38,859 nt of DNA from an uncultured Oscillospiraceae bacterium (GTDB lineage Bacteria > Bacillota > Clostridia > Oscillospirales > Oscillospiraceae): the NCBI GenBank assembly GCA_944383165.1, contig CALWON010000016.1, positions 1 through 38,859 of the forward strand, written 5' to 3'. The notes under the pieces were generated by a model that was not told the origin of the DNA, did not search any database, and worked only from the letters and a program-made list of their open reading frames with translations. The first letter of the stretch is position 1. Each line of letters starts with the position of its first letter. Of this stretch, positions 7,941 to 15,861 are shown in pieces. Made by a program: the position numbers and the translations under genes.

Positions 7941-8714
7941 CTAGATTAGACCAAAGTGTCTCAGTGCTGTTACCACTCCATCCTCATCTACAGTCCCTGT
8001 TACATAGTCCGCCTGCTGTTTCACTGCATCACTTGCCGTTCCCATCGCAACACCCAGTCCCACATAGGATAGCATGGAGCTGTCATTTTCTCCATCTCCA
8101 AATGCCATTGCCTCCTCCGGCTGAATGTGGAACTGTTTCAGGATTGCCTCCACTCCTTTGTCCTTTCCTCCCACTGGTGGGATTACATCCAGAAAATCAG
8201 GGTGCCAACGGGTGTATCTCACATGTGGGGCATTGCTGTCCAAAATATGCTCCTCTGCCTGGGTCAAAAAGGAAACCACTTGATACATGGTATGTCCCGC
8301 TCCATAGGAGAGGGGTCTCACTTCTGGCATGGAAATATCCAGTTCTTTGACAAAGTGCCTTGTTTTATCCTCAATGTAGTTGGTGTAGACCTGCTCTCCC
8401 TCCAGAAAAATTGCAGAACATCCCAGTTTTTCTGTCACTGCCAACATTTCCTCCACAGCCTCTTTGGAGAGAGGGTTGTGATGCACCACTTGATTGCCCA
8501 CATAGCAGTACTGCCCACTGAGGGTAATATAGCCATCAAAAGAAAACTGGGTGTTTACATACTCCAGCATGTTCTTGTGACGTCCTGTGGAGACACACAG
8601 TTTTATGCCCTTCTCTCTTAGAATATGCAGTGCTTCCACCAGTGTTTTTGTCATCCTATGGGTTTTAAAACTGAGCATTGTCCCATCTACATCTAAAAAA
8701 ATTGCCTTAATCAT
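7941..8714 (-). CDS. Cof-type HAD-superfamily phosphatase
   Basis: The 257-residue protein is a HAD hydrolase with a type IIB cap, the group that acts on sugar phosphates, flavin precursors and related phosphomonoesters. Motif I is FLDVDGT with the nucleophile Asp8 and acid Asp10, motif II is STGR, and motif IV is GDGENDSSML near residue 200. The ATG at 8714 follows AGGAGAGG; the longer frame back to 8753 would start inside the preceding terminator. There is no room for a promoter between that terminator (8731-8760) and the ribosome site, so expression depends on read-through from the CorC-like gene. The substrate cannot be predicted. Confidence 0.92.
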   Translation of the reverse strand: MIKAIFLDVDGTMLSFKTHRMTKTLVEALHILREKGIKLCVSTGRHKNMLEYVNTQFSFDGYITLSGQYCYVGNQVVHHNPLSKEAVEEMLAVTEKLGCSAIFLEGEQVYTNYIEDKTRHFVKELDISMPEVRPLSYGAGHTMYQVVSFLTQAEEHILDSNAPHVRYTRWHPDFLDVIPPVGGKDKGVEAILKQFHIQPEEAMAFGDGENDSSMLSYVGLGVAMGTASDAVKQQADYVTGTVDEDGVVTALRHFGLI

Positions 8715-8730
8715 ACAAAATCCTCTCCTG

Positions 8731-8760
8731 AAAAAACAGGGTCGCCACTGCAACCCTGTT
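8731..8760 (-). terminator. intrinsic terminator between the CorC-like gene and the Cof gene
   Basis: On the minus strand AACAGGGT pairs with ACCCTGTT (8735-8742 with 8753-8760), extended by a G-T and G-C pairs, and six T residues follow. The ribosome site of the next gene begins two bases after the T tract, an arrangement that could attenuate the downstream gene. Confidence 0.8.
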
Positions 8761-8771
8761 TCTCATCTTCA

Positions 8772-9674
8772 TTAAGCTGTGTGTTCTTCCTCAATTTTTT
8801 CTGCAAGTGCCCACTCTACACGGCGGTCACAGAGTTCCTCCACACAAATGCGAAGTCCCATTGCCTCCACCACTGGTCGACTTCCATCTTCTGGAATTAC
8901 TGGAAGCATGGCAAACACCAATCCGCCTACGGTGTCACAATCCAGTTCTTCCAGTGTTTTTTCTGGCAGTTCCAAGCCCATTGCCTCTGCCAGTTCCTCC
9001 AAATCTGCTGAACCGGAGACTCTCCACTGGTTCTCCCCACTTTTGACAATCTCCTGTTCCTCCTGTGGGTCAAATTCATCGTAAATTTTGCCCACCAGTT
9101 CTTCCAGCAAATCTTCTAAAGTCAGGAGCCCACCTGTACCACCATATTCATCGACCACCAATGCCATGTGGATTTTTTTACTCTGCATATCCCGAAAGAG
9201 GGCATCTGCCCGCACCGTTTTAGGCACAAAATAAGCAGGTCGCAATAGTTGCTCCAGTGGCAATGGCTGTTCCCTCTGGCGGTTGAACAGATAGTCTCTG
9301 GCAGAAAGGATACCCATAATATCATCAATTTCCCCCTGATACACTGGAAAACGGGAAAGCCCTGTGGACTGCATGGTCTCTAAAATGGTTGCCTCATCTT
9401 CTGTCAAATCCAGTGCTACCATATCGGTACGATGTACCATCACATCTTCTGCGGTCATACTGTTAAACTCAAAGATATTTTCTATCATCTCTTTTTCTGC
9501 CTGTTCGATGGCACCGGATTCTTCCCCTTCCTCTACCATAGCCATAATCTCATCTGCCAGTTGTTCCGTTTCACCTCTGTGCAACCAGCGTTTGACAGGC
9601 TGCCACAACAATAAAATACAGTTCACCAGGAAACTCAAGCCAAACAAAATCGGCCATATTTGGTCTGGAGACAC
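8772..9674 (-). CDS. CorC-like CBS-pair protein lacking the DUF21 membrane domain
   Basis: The 300-residue protein has a single hydrophobic segment (about residues 4-24) in place of a DUF21 domain. An acidic linker follows, then two CBS domains (LSRFPVYQGEIDDIMGILSARDYL and VVDEYGGTGGLLTLEDLL within about 85-215) and a CorC_HlyC domain (about 225-290, CDTVGGLVF). It is a paralogue of the full-length CNNM protein at 201-1538. Related DUF21-less proteins such as gram-negative CorC are linked to Mg2+/Co2+ export, but the role here is unknown. The start is GTG at 9674, with AAGGAGG 9 bases upstream. A terminator separates it from the Cof gene. Confidence 0.9.
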   Translation of the reverse strand: MSPDQIWPILFGLSFLVNCILLLWQPVKRWLHRGETEQLADEIMAMVEEGEESGAIEQAEKEMIENIFEFNSMTAEDVMVHRTDMVALDLTEDEATILETMQSTGLSRFPVYQGEIDDIMGILSARDYLFNRQREQPLPLEQLLRPAYFVPKTVRADALFRDMQSKKIHMALVVDEYGGTGGLLTLEDLLEELVGKIYDEFDPQEEQEIVKSGENQWRVSGSADLEELAEAMGLELPEKTLEELDCDTVGGLVFAMLPVIPEDGSRPVVEAMGLRICVEELCDRRVEWALAEKIEEEHTA

Positions 9675-9734
9675 AAAAATTCCTCCTTAATTCTTCTATC
9701 CTCATCATCAAATATTGGAATACACTTCCGCTCC

Positions 9735-9763
9735 ATGATAGCACAAAAGCAATTTTGCCGCAA
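9735..9763 (-). promoter_or_regulatory. promoter of the CorC-like gene
   Basis: On the minus strand TTGCGG (9758-9763), 17 bases, TATCAT (9735-9740) with an extended TGC. It diverges from the ClC promoter. Confidence 0.6.
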
Positions 9764-9777
9764 GGGCGAGAAAAGAA

Positions 9778-9806
9778 AAGACATTTTCTTTTCTATATGA
9801 TATAAT
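9778..9806 (+). promoter_or_regulatory. promoter of the ClC gene
   Basis: AAGACA (9778-9783), 17 bases, perfect TATAAT (9801-9806), 38 bases before the chosen ATG. The leader is too short to hold a fluoride riboswitch. Confidence 0.6.
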
Positions 9807-9844
9807 AAATCTCATCTTAACAGAAACTATATATGGAGGAAATC

Positions 9845-11104
9845 ATGAATCCATGTCTGAAACATCTGCACACCAGTCTTCAGGATGGGTGTCGTTTTTG
9901 TGTCTGGCTCATCTATGCTGGCATCATTGGTCTTTTGGTAGGCATAGTTGCCGTTGCGTTTCACTATGGTATTCATTGGGCAACGGACATTCGCCTCAGT
10001 CACCCCACAATACTGTGGGCACTGCCATTCACTGGTGCTGCCATTGTTTTTTTCTATCGGGTCTGTGGCATGGAAAAAGACCAAGGAACCAACCTGGTTT
10101 TGGTGGCTGTACGGGAGGCAGAACCGCTGAAACTACGCACTGCCCCCCTCATTTTTCTCTCTACAGTACTCACCCATCTGGTCGGTGGTTCTGCTGGTCG
10201 GGAAGGTGCTGCTCTGCAACTGGGTGGCTCTCTGGCAGCGTGGATTGGCAAAGAGATTCGATTGGATGCCAAAGATCACCGTATTATGGTGATGTGTGGA
10301 ATGTCTGCCGCATTCTCTGCACTATTTGGCACCCCTCTTACCGCCGCTCTTTTTTCTATGGAAGTGGTGAGTGTGGGGGTTTTATACTATGCTGCCCTTG
10401 TTCCCTGTCTCACCTCTGCTATGGTTGCCTTTCAACTGGCGTGTCTGTGTGGGCTGCACCAAGTAGACAATTACCCTATCCATGAAGTGCTGGCACTGAC
10501 ACCAACTTCTGTGGCAAAGGTTATGATTTTAGGTGCTCTCTGTGCCCTTGTCTCCATTTTATTTTGTGTCTCAGTCCATACTGCCCCAAAATGGTATCAA
10601 AAATTGATTCCACAGCCTCTGTTGCGTGCTTTTGTTGGGGGATGTCTTGTGCTGCTAGTCACCTCCCTTATTGGTTCTCAGGATTACAACGGAGCTGGTG
10701 ACACAGTGATTCAACGGATGTTGGAAGGGGAAACCATTCCTGAAGCATTTCTATTCAAAATTCTTTTGACTGCTCTGACATTAGGAGCTGGCTTCCGTGG
10801 TGGTGAAATTGTCCCCGTTTTGTTTACAGGTGCTGCATTTGGCACCACTTTGTCTACGCTGTTATCCATTCCCCACGGTTTTTCTGGTGCATTGGGTATG
10901 GTGGCTGTATTCTGTGGTGCCACCAACTGCCCAATCAGTGCCTTGCTCCTTGCATTTGAGTTGTTCGGTGGGGAAGGTTTGCCACTTTATGCCCTGTGTT
11001 GTGGGGTATCCTATACATTATCTGGCTATTATGGACTCTATCATGAACAAAAAATCGTCTATTCCAAACTAAAACCTGAATGGATCAATACAAAAGCCAG
11101 ATAA
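9845..11104 (+). CDS. ClC-family anion channel/antiporter with non-canonical filter
   Basis: The 419-residue membrane protein belongs to the ClC family. GGSAGREGAALQLGG holds the gating glutamate (the GREGP motif, here GREGA), GTPLTAALFSMEV follows, and GAGFRGGEIVPVLFTGA stands where canonical proteins have GGIFAP. The GSGIP filter loop is replaced by QGTNLV, so the chloride-coordinating serine is missing. This resembles CLC-F fluoride/proton antiporters and related clades more than E. coli ClcA. There is no cytoplasmic CBS pair. The ATG at 9845 follows GGAGG; the in-frame ATG at 9833 overlaps that ribosome site. Anion preference is unproven. Confidence 0.88.
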   Translation: MNPCLKHLHTSLQDGCRFCVWLIYAGIIGLLVGIVAVAFHYGIHWATDIRLSHPTILWALPFTGAAIVFFYRVCGMEKDQGTNLVLVAVREAEPLKLRTAPLIFLSTVLTHLVGGSAGREGAALQLGGSLAAWIGKEIRLDAKDHRIMVMCGMSAAFSALFGTPLTAALFSMEVVSVGVLYYAALVPCLTSAMVAFQLACLCGLHQVDNYPIHEVLALTPTSVAKVMILGALCALVSILFCVSVHTAPKWYQKLIPQPLLRAFVGGCLVLLVTSLIGSQDYNGAGDTVIQRMLEGETIPEAFLFKILLTALTLGAGFRGGEIVPVLFTGAAFGTTLSTLLSIPHGFSGALGMVAVFCGATNCPISALLLAFELFGGEGLPLYALCCGVSYTLSGYYGLYHEQKIVYSKLKPEWINTKAR

Positions 11105-11112
11105 AGTTTTAC

Positions 11113-11141
11113 TTGACTTTATTCTGTTACAAGACTATAAT
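11113..11141 (+). promoter_or_regulatory. rubrerythrin promoter
   Basis: TTGACT (11113-11118), 17 bases, perfect TATAAT (11136-11141), 43 bases before the ATG. The AT-rich stretch after it (11142-11165) could hold a PerR/Fur-type operator, but no clean palindrome is visible. Confidence 0.8.
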
Positions 11142-11183
11142 GCAAATAAGAATTATTTTTATTTTATACGGGAGGGTTTGACT

Positions 11184-11750
11184 ATGGAATTAAAGGGAAG
11201 CCGCACGGAGAAAAATCTACTTGCTGCCTTTCAGGGAGAATCTATGGCTCGCAATAAGTATCTGTTTTTTGCAGAAAAGGCACGACAGGAACACCACCCA
11301 GAAATTTCTGAGCTGTTTGAAAAGTTGGCTCTCAATGAAGGGATACACGGAAAACTGCTCTATCAAAAATTAACTGGTGTGAAATCAACACTGGAAAATC
11401 TCCAGACTGCAGCACAGGGAGAATATGGTGAGTGGAGCAGTATGTACCCTGAATTTGCCAAAATTGCTGCGGAAGAGGGGTTTCCTGACATTGCCCAATT
11501 GTTTGAAGCCATTGCCCAGATTGAAAAAGACCATGAACAGCGTTTTATGCAGTCTCTTGTCCAGTTGACTACTGCCAAGGCAACACAATCTGAGACTCCT
11601 GCCCCTGCCCCACAGCAGACCCGCACCGTCACTGCCACTGGCTACCGCTGTGTATTCTGTGGTGCCATTTATGATGAACGCCATGATGTGTGCCCTGTCT
11701 GTGAAGCCATTGGTTCTTTTGAGGAAACAACCTATCAAAAAGTTCTGTAA
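11184..11750 (+). CDS. rbr: rubrerythrin
   Basis: Rubrerythrin reduces hydrogen peroxide in the cytoplasm of anaerobes, using a diiron site fed by a rubredoxin-like iron centre. The 188 residues show a ferritin-like four-helix part with diiron ligand motifs (FQGESMARNKY, LALNEGIHGK, AAEEGF, IEKDHEQRF), a proline/alanine-rich linker (about 138-150), and a C-terminal rubredoxin-like domain with C-x2-C twice (YRCVFCGAIY and DVCPVCEA). The ATG at 11184 was taken rather than the TTG at 11178, because GGGAGGG is correctly placed for it. It has its own strong promoter. Length is normal. Confidence 0.96.
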   Translation: MELKGSRTEKNLLAAFQGESMARNKYLFFAEKARQEHHPEISELFEKLALNEGIHGKLLYQKLTGVKSTLENLQTAAQGEYGEWSSMYPEFAKIAAEEGFPDIAQLFEAIAQIEKDHEQRFMQSLVQLTTAKATQSETPAPAPQQTRTVTATGYRCVFCGAIYDERHDVCPVCEAIGSFEETTYQKVL

Positions 11751-11757
11751 TCTCCTC

Positions 11758-11786
11758 TTGTCATATCTTTTTCATTCCTGTATCAT
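11758..11786 (+). promoter_or_regulatory. promoter of the glyoxalase-like gene
   Basis: TTGTCA (11758-11763), 17 bases, TATCAT (11781-11786), 34 bases before the ATG. Confidence 0.6.
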
Positions 11787-11820
11787 GGTAACATCTCACA
11801 TACAACGGAGGTAGTTTACT

Positions 11821-12189
11821 ATGCTGCGCTTTGACCACTTTAACTTCAATGTGCTGGACTTGGAAAAAAGTATTTCCTTCTATCAGGATGCCCTTGGATT
11901 GCAGATTGTACGGGAACATGTGGCTGAGGACCAATCTTTTAAACTGGTATATCTGGGGGTCAGTGAAACCAGTTTTCAACTGGAACTGACATGGCTGAGA
12001 GACCGCACAGAACCCTATAATCTCGGTGAATGCGAATTCCACCTGGCATTTGTCACCGATGATTATGATTCCATATATGCAAAACACAAAGAAATGGGTT
12101 GTATCTGTTATGAGAACCCTGCAATGGGAATCTACTTTATCAGCGACCCAGATGGTTACTGGATTGAAATTGTTCCCGCTCGCACTTAA
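11821..12189 (+). CDS. VOC-family glyoxalase I-like protein
   Basis: The 122-residue protein is a vicinal-oxygen-chelate protein with two beta-alpha-beta3 repeats. The four expected metal ligands of glyoxalase I are present: His6 (RFDHFNF), Glu55 (FQLEL), His74 (EFHLAF) and Glu116 (YWIEIV). SISFYQDALGL and DPDGYWIEI are typical of lactoylglutathione lyase-type members. It may detoxify methylglyoxal, but VOC proteins of this size have many substrates, so that is only the best guess. GGAGG lies about 9 bases before the ATG. It ends just before a bidirectional terminator. Confidence 0.9.
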   Translation: MLRFDHFNFNVLDLEKSISFYQDALGLQIVREHVAEDQSFKLVYLGVSETSFQLELTWLRDRTEPYNLGECEFHLAFVTDDYDSIYAKHKEMGCICYENPAMGIYFISDPDGYWIEIVPART

Positions 12190-12192
12190 CAT

Positions 12193-12235
12193 AAAAAGGA
12201 CTGTAACGCTTGGTGTCGTTACAGTCCTTTTTCTC
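12193..12235. terminator. bidirectional terminator of the glyoxalase-like and SpoU genes
   Basis: A 16-bp perfect stem (12193-12208 with 12217-12232; AAAAAGGACTGTAACG side) has T tracts on both strands. The stop codon of the minus-strand methyltransferase lies inside the stem. Confidence 0.9.
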
Positions 12236-13064
12236 TATCCTGTTTTCTAAGTTGCCAGAACGCCACTGCACTGGCTGCTGCCACATTCAAGGAATCTACA
12301 TGGTACGCCATTGGAATGTATACCTGATAGGTACTGGCTGCAATAGTAGAGGCACACAACCCATCCCCCTCGGTTCCCAACAGGATTGCCAGCCGTTCCA
12401 CAACTTGCAGATATGGAGTGTCTATTGAAATGGCATCTTCCACCAGTGCCATTGCTGCTGTTTCAAACCCCAGCTGATGCAGTTGTTCCACGCCATGTTC
12501 CACCCATTCTGTATGGGTCCCTCTCATATATGCCCACGGAATTTGAAACACAGTTCCCATACTGACCCGCACTGCCCTTCTATGCAGTGGGTCACAACAA
12601 TTTGGGGATAACAGCACTGCATCCATATGGAGGGCAGCAGCAGATCGCATAATCGCCCCCACATTGGTTGGGTCCACAATTCCCTCTAACACTGCTACAC
12701 GGGAAGCAGAAGCACAAATTTCCTCAGATGTTTTGGGTTTTGGACGTCGCATAGCGCACAACATTCCTCTAGTCAGTTCATACCCCGTCAAAGTTGCTAA
12801 CATCTCTCTGGATGCTGTGTAAACTGGTACTTGTGGGCATCGCTCCAGCAAAGACTGTCCCTGTCCCTCCATCTGTCGCTGTTCCATTAAAAAGGAAACT
12901 GGCTCATAGCCTGCATCCAACGCATGGGAGATTACTTTCGCACTTTCTGCCACAAACAATCCCTGTTCAGGGTTGCGTCTGTTTTTCAACTGCGCCTCTG
13001 TCAGTCGTGCATACACATCCAGTTCTGCACAGTTAATATCTGTGATGTGGATGATATTCCCCAT
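12219..13064 (-). CDS. SpoU/TrmH-family RNA 2'-O-ribose methyltransferase
   Basis: The 281-residue protein has an N-terminal substrate-binding part (about 1-105; RRNPEQGLFVAESAKV is typical of rRNA methylases of this family) and a C-terminal trefoil-knot SPOUT domain. The three motifs are present: VDPTNVGAIMRSAAAL (motif 1), LLGTEGDGL (motif 2) and IPMAYHVDSLNVAAASAV (motif 3). It should transfer methyl from SAM to a ribose 2'-OH in 23S rRNA or tRNA; the exact nucleotide is unknown. Its ATG overlaps the stop of the amidohydrolase by one base (TAATG), so translation is probably coupled. Confidence 0.93.
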   Translation of the reverse strand: MGNIIHITDINCAELDVYARLTEAQLKNRRNPEQGLFVAESAKVISHALDAGYEPVSFLMEQRQMEGQGQSLLERCPQVPVYTASREMLATLTGYELTRGMLCAMRRPKPKTSEEICASASRVAVLEGIVDPTNVGAIMRSAAALHMDAVLLSPNCCDPLHRRAVRVSMGTVFQIPWAYMRGTHTEWVEHGVEQLHQLGFETAAMALVEDAISIDTPYLQVVERLAILLGTEGDGLCASTIAASTYQVYIPMAYHVDSLNVAAASAVAFWQLRKQDREKGL

Positions 13065-13930
13065 TACATCCCTCTTAGCTCAGACAAATGCAGAAGCCTT
13101 TCTGCATTGCCTCCCAAAATGGCTGCCCGCTCCTCAGAAGTCAGTGGCAACTGCTCCATCTGTCTCACACATTCCACCTGACCGCCCCATGGGCTGTCTG
13201 TTCCAAACAGGAACCGCTCCACTCCAAAACTGTGAACCATCCTCATAAACTGCTCCTCCTGCATCATGGGAAGCTGCTCCTTTGAATAGAAGCCATCCCC
13301 TAATGGATGAAGCATACCCAGAGAATAGGAGGTATCCAAATATACCTTTGTGTCACAAAGCAGTTCTTCTGCCTCATCCCAGCACCGCCATCCACCCATA
13401 TGGGCTAAAATCAAAGTCACAGAACCTACCTGAGCAATGGCTCTGCGCACCATAGCTGGTGTCACATGGACAACTCCCGGAAATCCTACATCCAATCCAG
13501 AGTGAGTCAGCACAATCAAGCCCAATTCTGCCGCTCGATCCAAAACACGCAAGGTACGAATGTCGTCAAAATCCACACCCTGATACACTGGATGCAGCTT
13601 AATGCCCTTTAGTCCCAACTCTGCCACTCTGGCAAGTTCCTGCTTGTAGTCTGCAAAATCGGGGTGCATACAGCCCAGAGAGAAAATACCAGTCTCCTGA
13701 AATTTCTCATTGATGGCAGCAGAACTGTCATTGATTCTCAGCACCTGTTTGGGCGCGGTTGCCACAGGGAGCACCACAGAGTAGTCAATTCCTGCCTTCT
13801 GCATGGAAGCCATTAAGTCAGAGCCTTTGCCACTGAGAAAGGATTTTGTGTGGGACATCTGCTCCAGTTTGGGAATGGTTGTCTCTGCCAGTGCATCTGG
13901 AAATGTATGGGTGTGTATATCAATTACCAT
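13064..13930 (-). CDS. amidohydrolase-superfamily TIM-barrel metal-dependent hydrolase (COG2159 type)
   Basis: The 288-residue protein opens with the metal-binding HxH motif (IDIHTHTFPD, His6 and His8) and has the later ligands of the amidohydrolase-2 group: KLHPVYQG, LTHSGLD (near 145-150), LAHMGGW (near 180) and GTDSPWGG (near 250). Family members act as decarboxylases or hydrolases on small carboxylic acids; the substrate here is unknown. The ATG at 13930 follows GAGAGAAGG; the longer frame to 14008 lacks a ribosome site. It lies downstream of the symporter and upstream of the methyltransferase, which may reflect one transcript. Confidence 0.88.
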   Translation of the reverse strand: MVIDIHTHTFPDALAETTIPKLEQMSHTKSFLSGKGSDLMASMQKAGIDYSVVLPVATAPKQVLRINDSSAAINEKFQETGIFSLGCMHPDFADYKQELARVAELGLKGIKLHPVYQGVDFDDIRTLRVLDRAAELGLIVLTHSGLDVGFPGVVHVTPAMVRRAIAQVGSVTLILAHMGGWRCWDEAEELLCDTKVYLDTSYSLGMLHPLGDGFYSKEQLPMMQEEQFMRMVHSFGVERFLFGTDSPWGGQVECVRQMEQLPLTSEERAAILGGNAERLLHLSELRGM

Positions 13931-14023
13931 AGGAAAGCCTTCTCTCATTGTAAAATAATGCAGTATGGTATCACATTCCCAACCATTTGAAAAGAGCGGG
14001 AATTGCACAATTTCTGTAAAATC

Positions 14024-15568
14024 TTACTCATCACTTGCCAATGCATCACTCTGGCGAACCAGTACTTTCTGTTCATAGCAGGAAAACGCATGGTCAATAT
14101 GACTTTTCTCTGGCTTTGGTGTACAGACTGACACCACTGGGACTAAAACCAGCCCTGCCAACATACAAAAAGCCCCTGCATTGATGGGAGATTTCAAAAT
14201 AGCAGGAAATAGTTCAGGAACCACCATATTTGCCACCATAAACACAACGGCAAACACAAAACAACTTCCACAGGCAGCAGCAGAGGTTTTTTTCCAGTAC
14301 AATCCATAGAGGAAGGGAGCCAGAAATGCACCTGCCAGCGTTCCCCATGAAATACCCATAAGCTGGGCAATAAAGGTTACATTTGATTGATATTGTACAA
14401 TGGCAATTACCACAGAAATGGCAATAAACACCAATACAAGCCCACGAATCACAGCCACCTGTGTCTGCTCTTTCATATCCTTTAGCATTGCACTTTTGAT
14501 AAAATCCAAAGTCAAAGTAGAACTGGAGGTAAGAACCAGAGAGGACAGTGTGGACATAGAGGCAGACAACACCAGAATAATCACAATGGCAATCAGTAAA
14601 TCAGGCAGCCCTGACAACATAGTAGGAACTAAAAAATCATACCCCAATTCTGCCACCTGCTCCGGCGTGGAAAACAGACGGCTAAACCCACCCAGAAAAT
14701 AGCAGCCACCTGCCACCACCAATGCAAACAGTGTGGAAATAATCATCCCTTTGTGTACCGCAGACTCACTTTTGATGGCATAAAACTTCTGCACCATCTG
14801 AGGCAGTCCCCAAGTACCCAGAGAGGTCAGCAGAACCACTGCAAACAGATTCACAGGGTCTGGTCCAAAGAAAGAGGCAAACACTCCTGGAATAGTGGAT
14901 GTGGCTCCATCCTCTACACGAGCAAGTCCCTCCAGTGCTGCCATAAAGCCTCCTTTGCTCTGCAATACGGCTGCAATCACCACCACAATTCCAAAGAGCA
15001 TTATAATACCCTGCACAAAATCATTGATGGCTGTTGCCATGTATCCCCCTGCGATGACATAAATGGCAGTTAATACAGCCATACATATCACACAAACAGT
15101 ATAATCTACAGAAAACGCCATTCCAAACAAACGGGAAAGCCCATTGTAAAGGGATGCTGTATAAGGAATGAGAAACAGAAATGTAATGACTGAGGCAGCC
15201 AACTTCAAGGCTGGGGATTGAAATCTTCTTCCAAAAAATTCCGGCATAGTGGCACTGTCCAGATGTTGGGTCATAATGCGGGTACGCCGTCCCAACACTG
15301 CCCACGCCAACAGAGAACCTAAAAACGCATTGCCAATCCCTGCCCATGTGGCTGCAATGCCATACTTCCAGCCAAACTGCCCAGCATACCCAATGAATAC
15401 AACCGCAGAAAAATAGGAAGTACCGTAGGCAAAGGCAGTGAGCCAAGGACCCACAGACCTCCCACCTAGCACAAATCCTGTCACATCTGATGTATGTCTA
15501 CGACAGGAAAGCCCAATTCCAATCATAATCGCAAAAAAGATGACCAATAATCCAACTTTGATTCCCAT
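14024..15568 (-). CDS. sodium:solute symporter (SSS family)
   Basis: The 514-residue protein has about 13 hydrophobic helices and the SSS-family signatures GRSVGPWLTAFAYGTSYFSA (helix 2), AGGYMATAINDFVQGIIM (helix 6 region) and a helix-9 serine stretch (SASMSTLSSLVLTSSS) that forms the Na+ site in PutP and SglT relatives. The PutP/PanF branch fits best, but the substrate (proline, pantothenate or another carboxylate) cannot be fixed. AGGAG lies 9 bases before the ATG. A sigma-A promoter lies 30-60 bases upstream. An amidohydrolase follows after about 90 bases. Confidence 0.92.
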   Translation of the reverse strand: MGIKVGLLVIFFAIMIGIGLSCRRHTSDVTGFVLGGRSVGPWLTAFAYGTSYFSAVVFIGYAGQFGWKYGIAATWAGIGNAFLGSLLAWAVLGRRTRIMTQHLDSATMPEFFGRRFQSPALKLAASVITFLFLIPYTASLYNGLSRLFGMAFSVDYTVCVICMAVLTAIYVIAGGYMATAINDFVQGIIMLFGIVVVIAAVLQSKGGFMAALEGLARVEDGATSTIPGVFASFFGPDPVNLFAVVLLTSLGTWGLPQMVQKFYAIKSESAVHKGMIISTLFALVVAGGCYFLGGFSRLFSTPEQVAELGYDFLVPTMLSGLPDLLIAIVIILVLSASMSTLSSLVLTSSSTLTLDFIKSAMLKDMKEQTQVAVIRGLVLVFIAISVVIAIVQYQSNVTFIAQLMGISWGTLAGAFLAPFLYGLYWKKTSAAACGSCFVFAVVFMVANMVVPELFPAILKSPINAGAFCMLAGLVLVPVVSVCTPKPEKSHIDHAFSCYEQKVLVRQSDALASDE

Positions 15569-15603
15569 AGTTCTATTCTCCTAACAAAATTTTATCGCTT
15601 TAA

Positions 15604-15632
15604 AGTTTAACGCGTAAAAGCAATAAAGTCAA
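15604..15632 (-). promoter_or_regulatory. promoter of the sodium:solute symporter gene
   Basis: On the minus strand TTGACT (15627-15632), 17 bases, TAAACT (15604-15609). A near-palindrome around ACGCGT (15607-15618) sits just upstream of the -10 and could be an operator. An AAGTCAAA/TTTTGACTT inverted repeat also covers the -35 region. Confidence 0.55.
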
Positions 15633-15791
15633 ATACTTTTTTTGTTTCAATACTTAACATTTTGACTTACTTTCACTTCCTTTTATCAAAAAATGTTGTA
15701 ATTTTGAAAATAAAAACAGAATAATTGATTTTTTTAAAAATTTATTCGTAATAAATTCACAAAAAACTATGGATTTTTTTCATTCCTGTGG
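15633..15791. other. AT-rich divergent intergenic region
   Basis: This stretch between the symporter promoter and the HPF promoter is very rich in A and T runs, has no reading frame with a ribosome site, and shows no folded RNA that I recognise. The raiA RNA motif known upstream of some HPF genes is not visible. Confidence 0.5.
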
Positions 15792-15850
15792 TATAATGGG
15801 ACCATGAGAAGGTCAAAACCTTCCATATACCCCAGTTGGGGCGAAAGGAG
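15792..15850 (+). promoter_or_regulatory. HPF -10 element, two leader hairpins and ribosome site
   Basis: A perfect TATAAT (15792-15797) has no good -35. Two short hairpins follow in the leader, GAAGGT/ACCTTC (15808-15823) and CCCC/GGGG (15830-15841), directly before the ribosome site AAAGGAG (15844-15850). They could tune initiation or mRNA stability. Confidence 0.55.
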
Positions 15851-15861
15851 CGGAACAAGTT

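Noticed and set aside
9700..9844. Possible fluoride riboswitch before the ClC gene
   Set aside because: The predicted promoter lies 38 bases before the ATG, and none of the conserved fluoride aptamer core is visible.
15569..15861. raiA RNA motif upstream of hpf
   Set aside because: The region is AT-rich with only two short hairpins near the ribosome site; the large conserved structure is absent.
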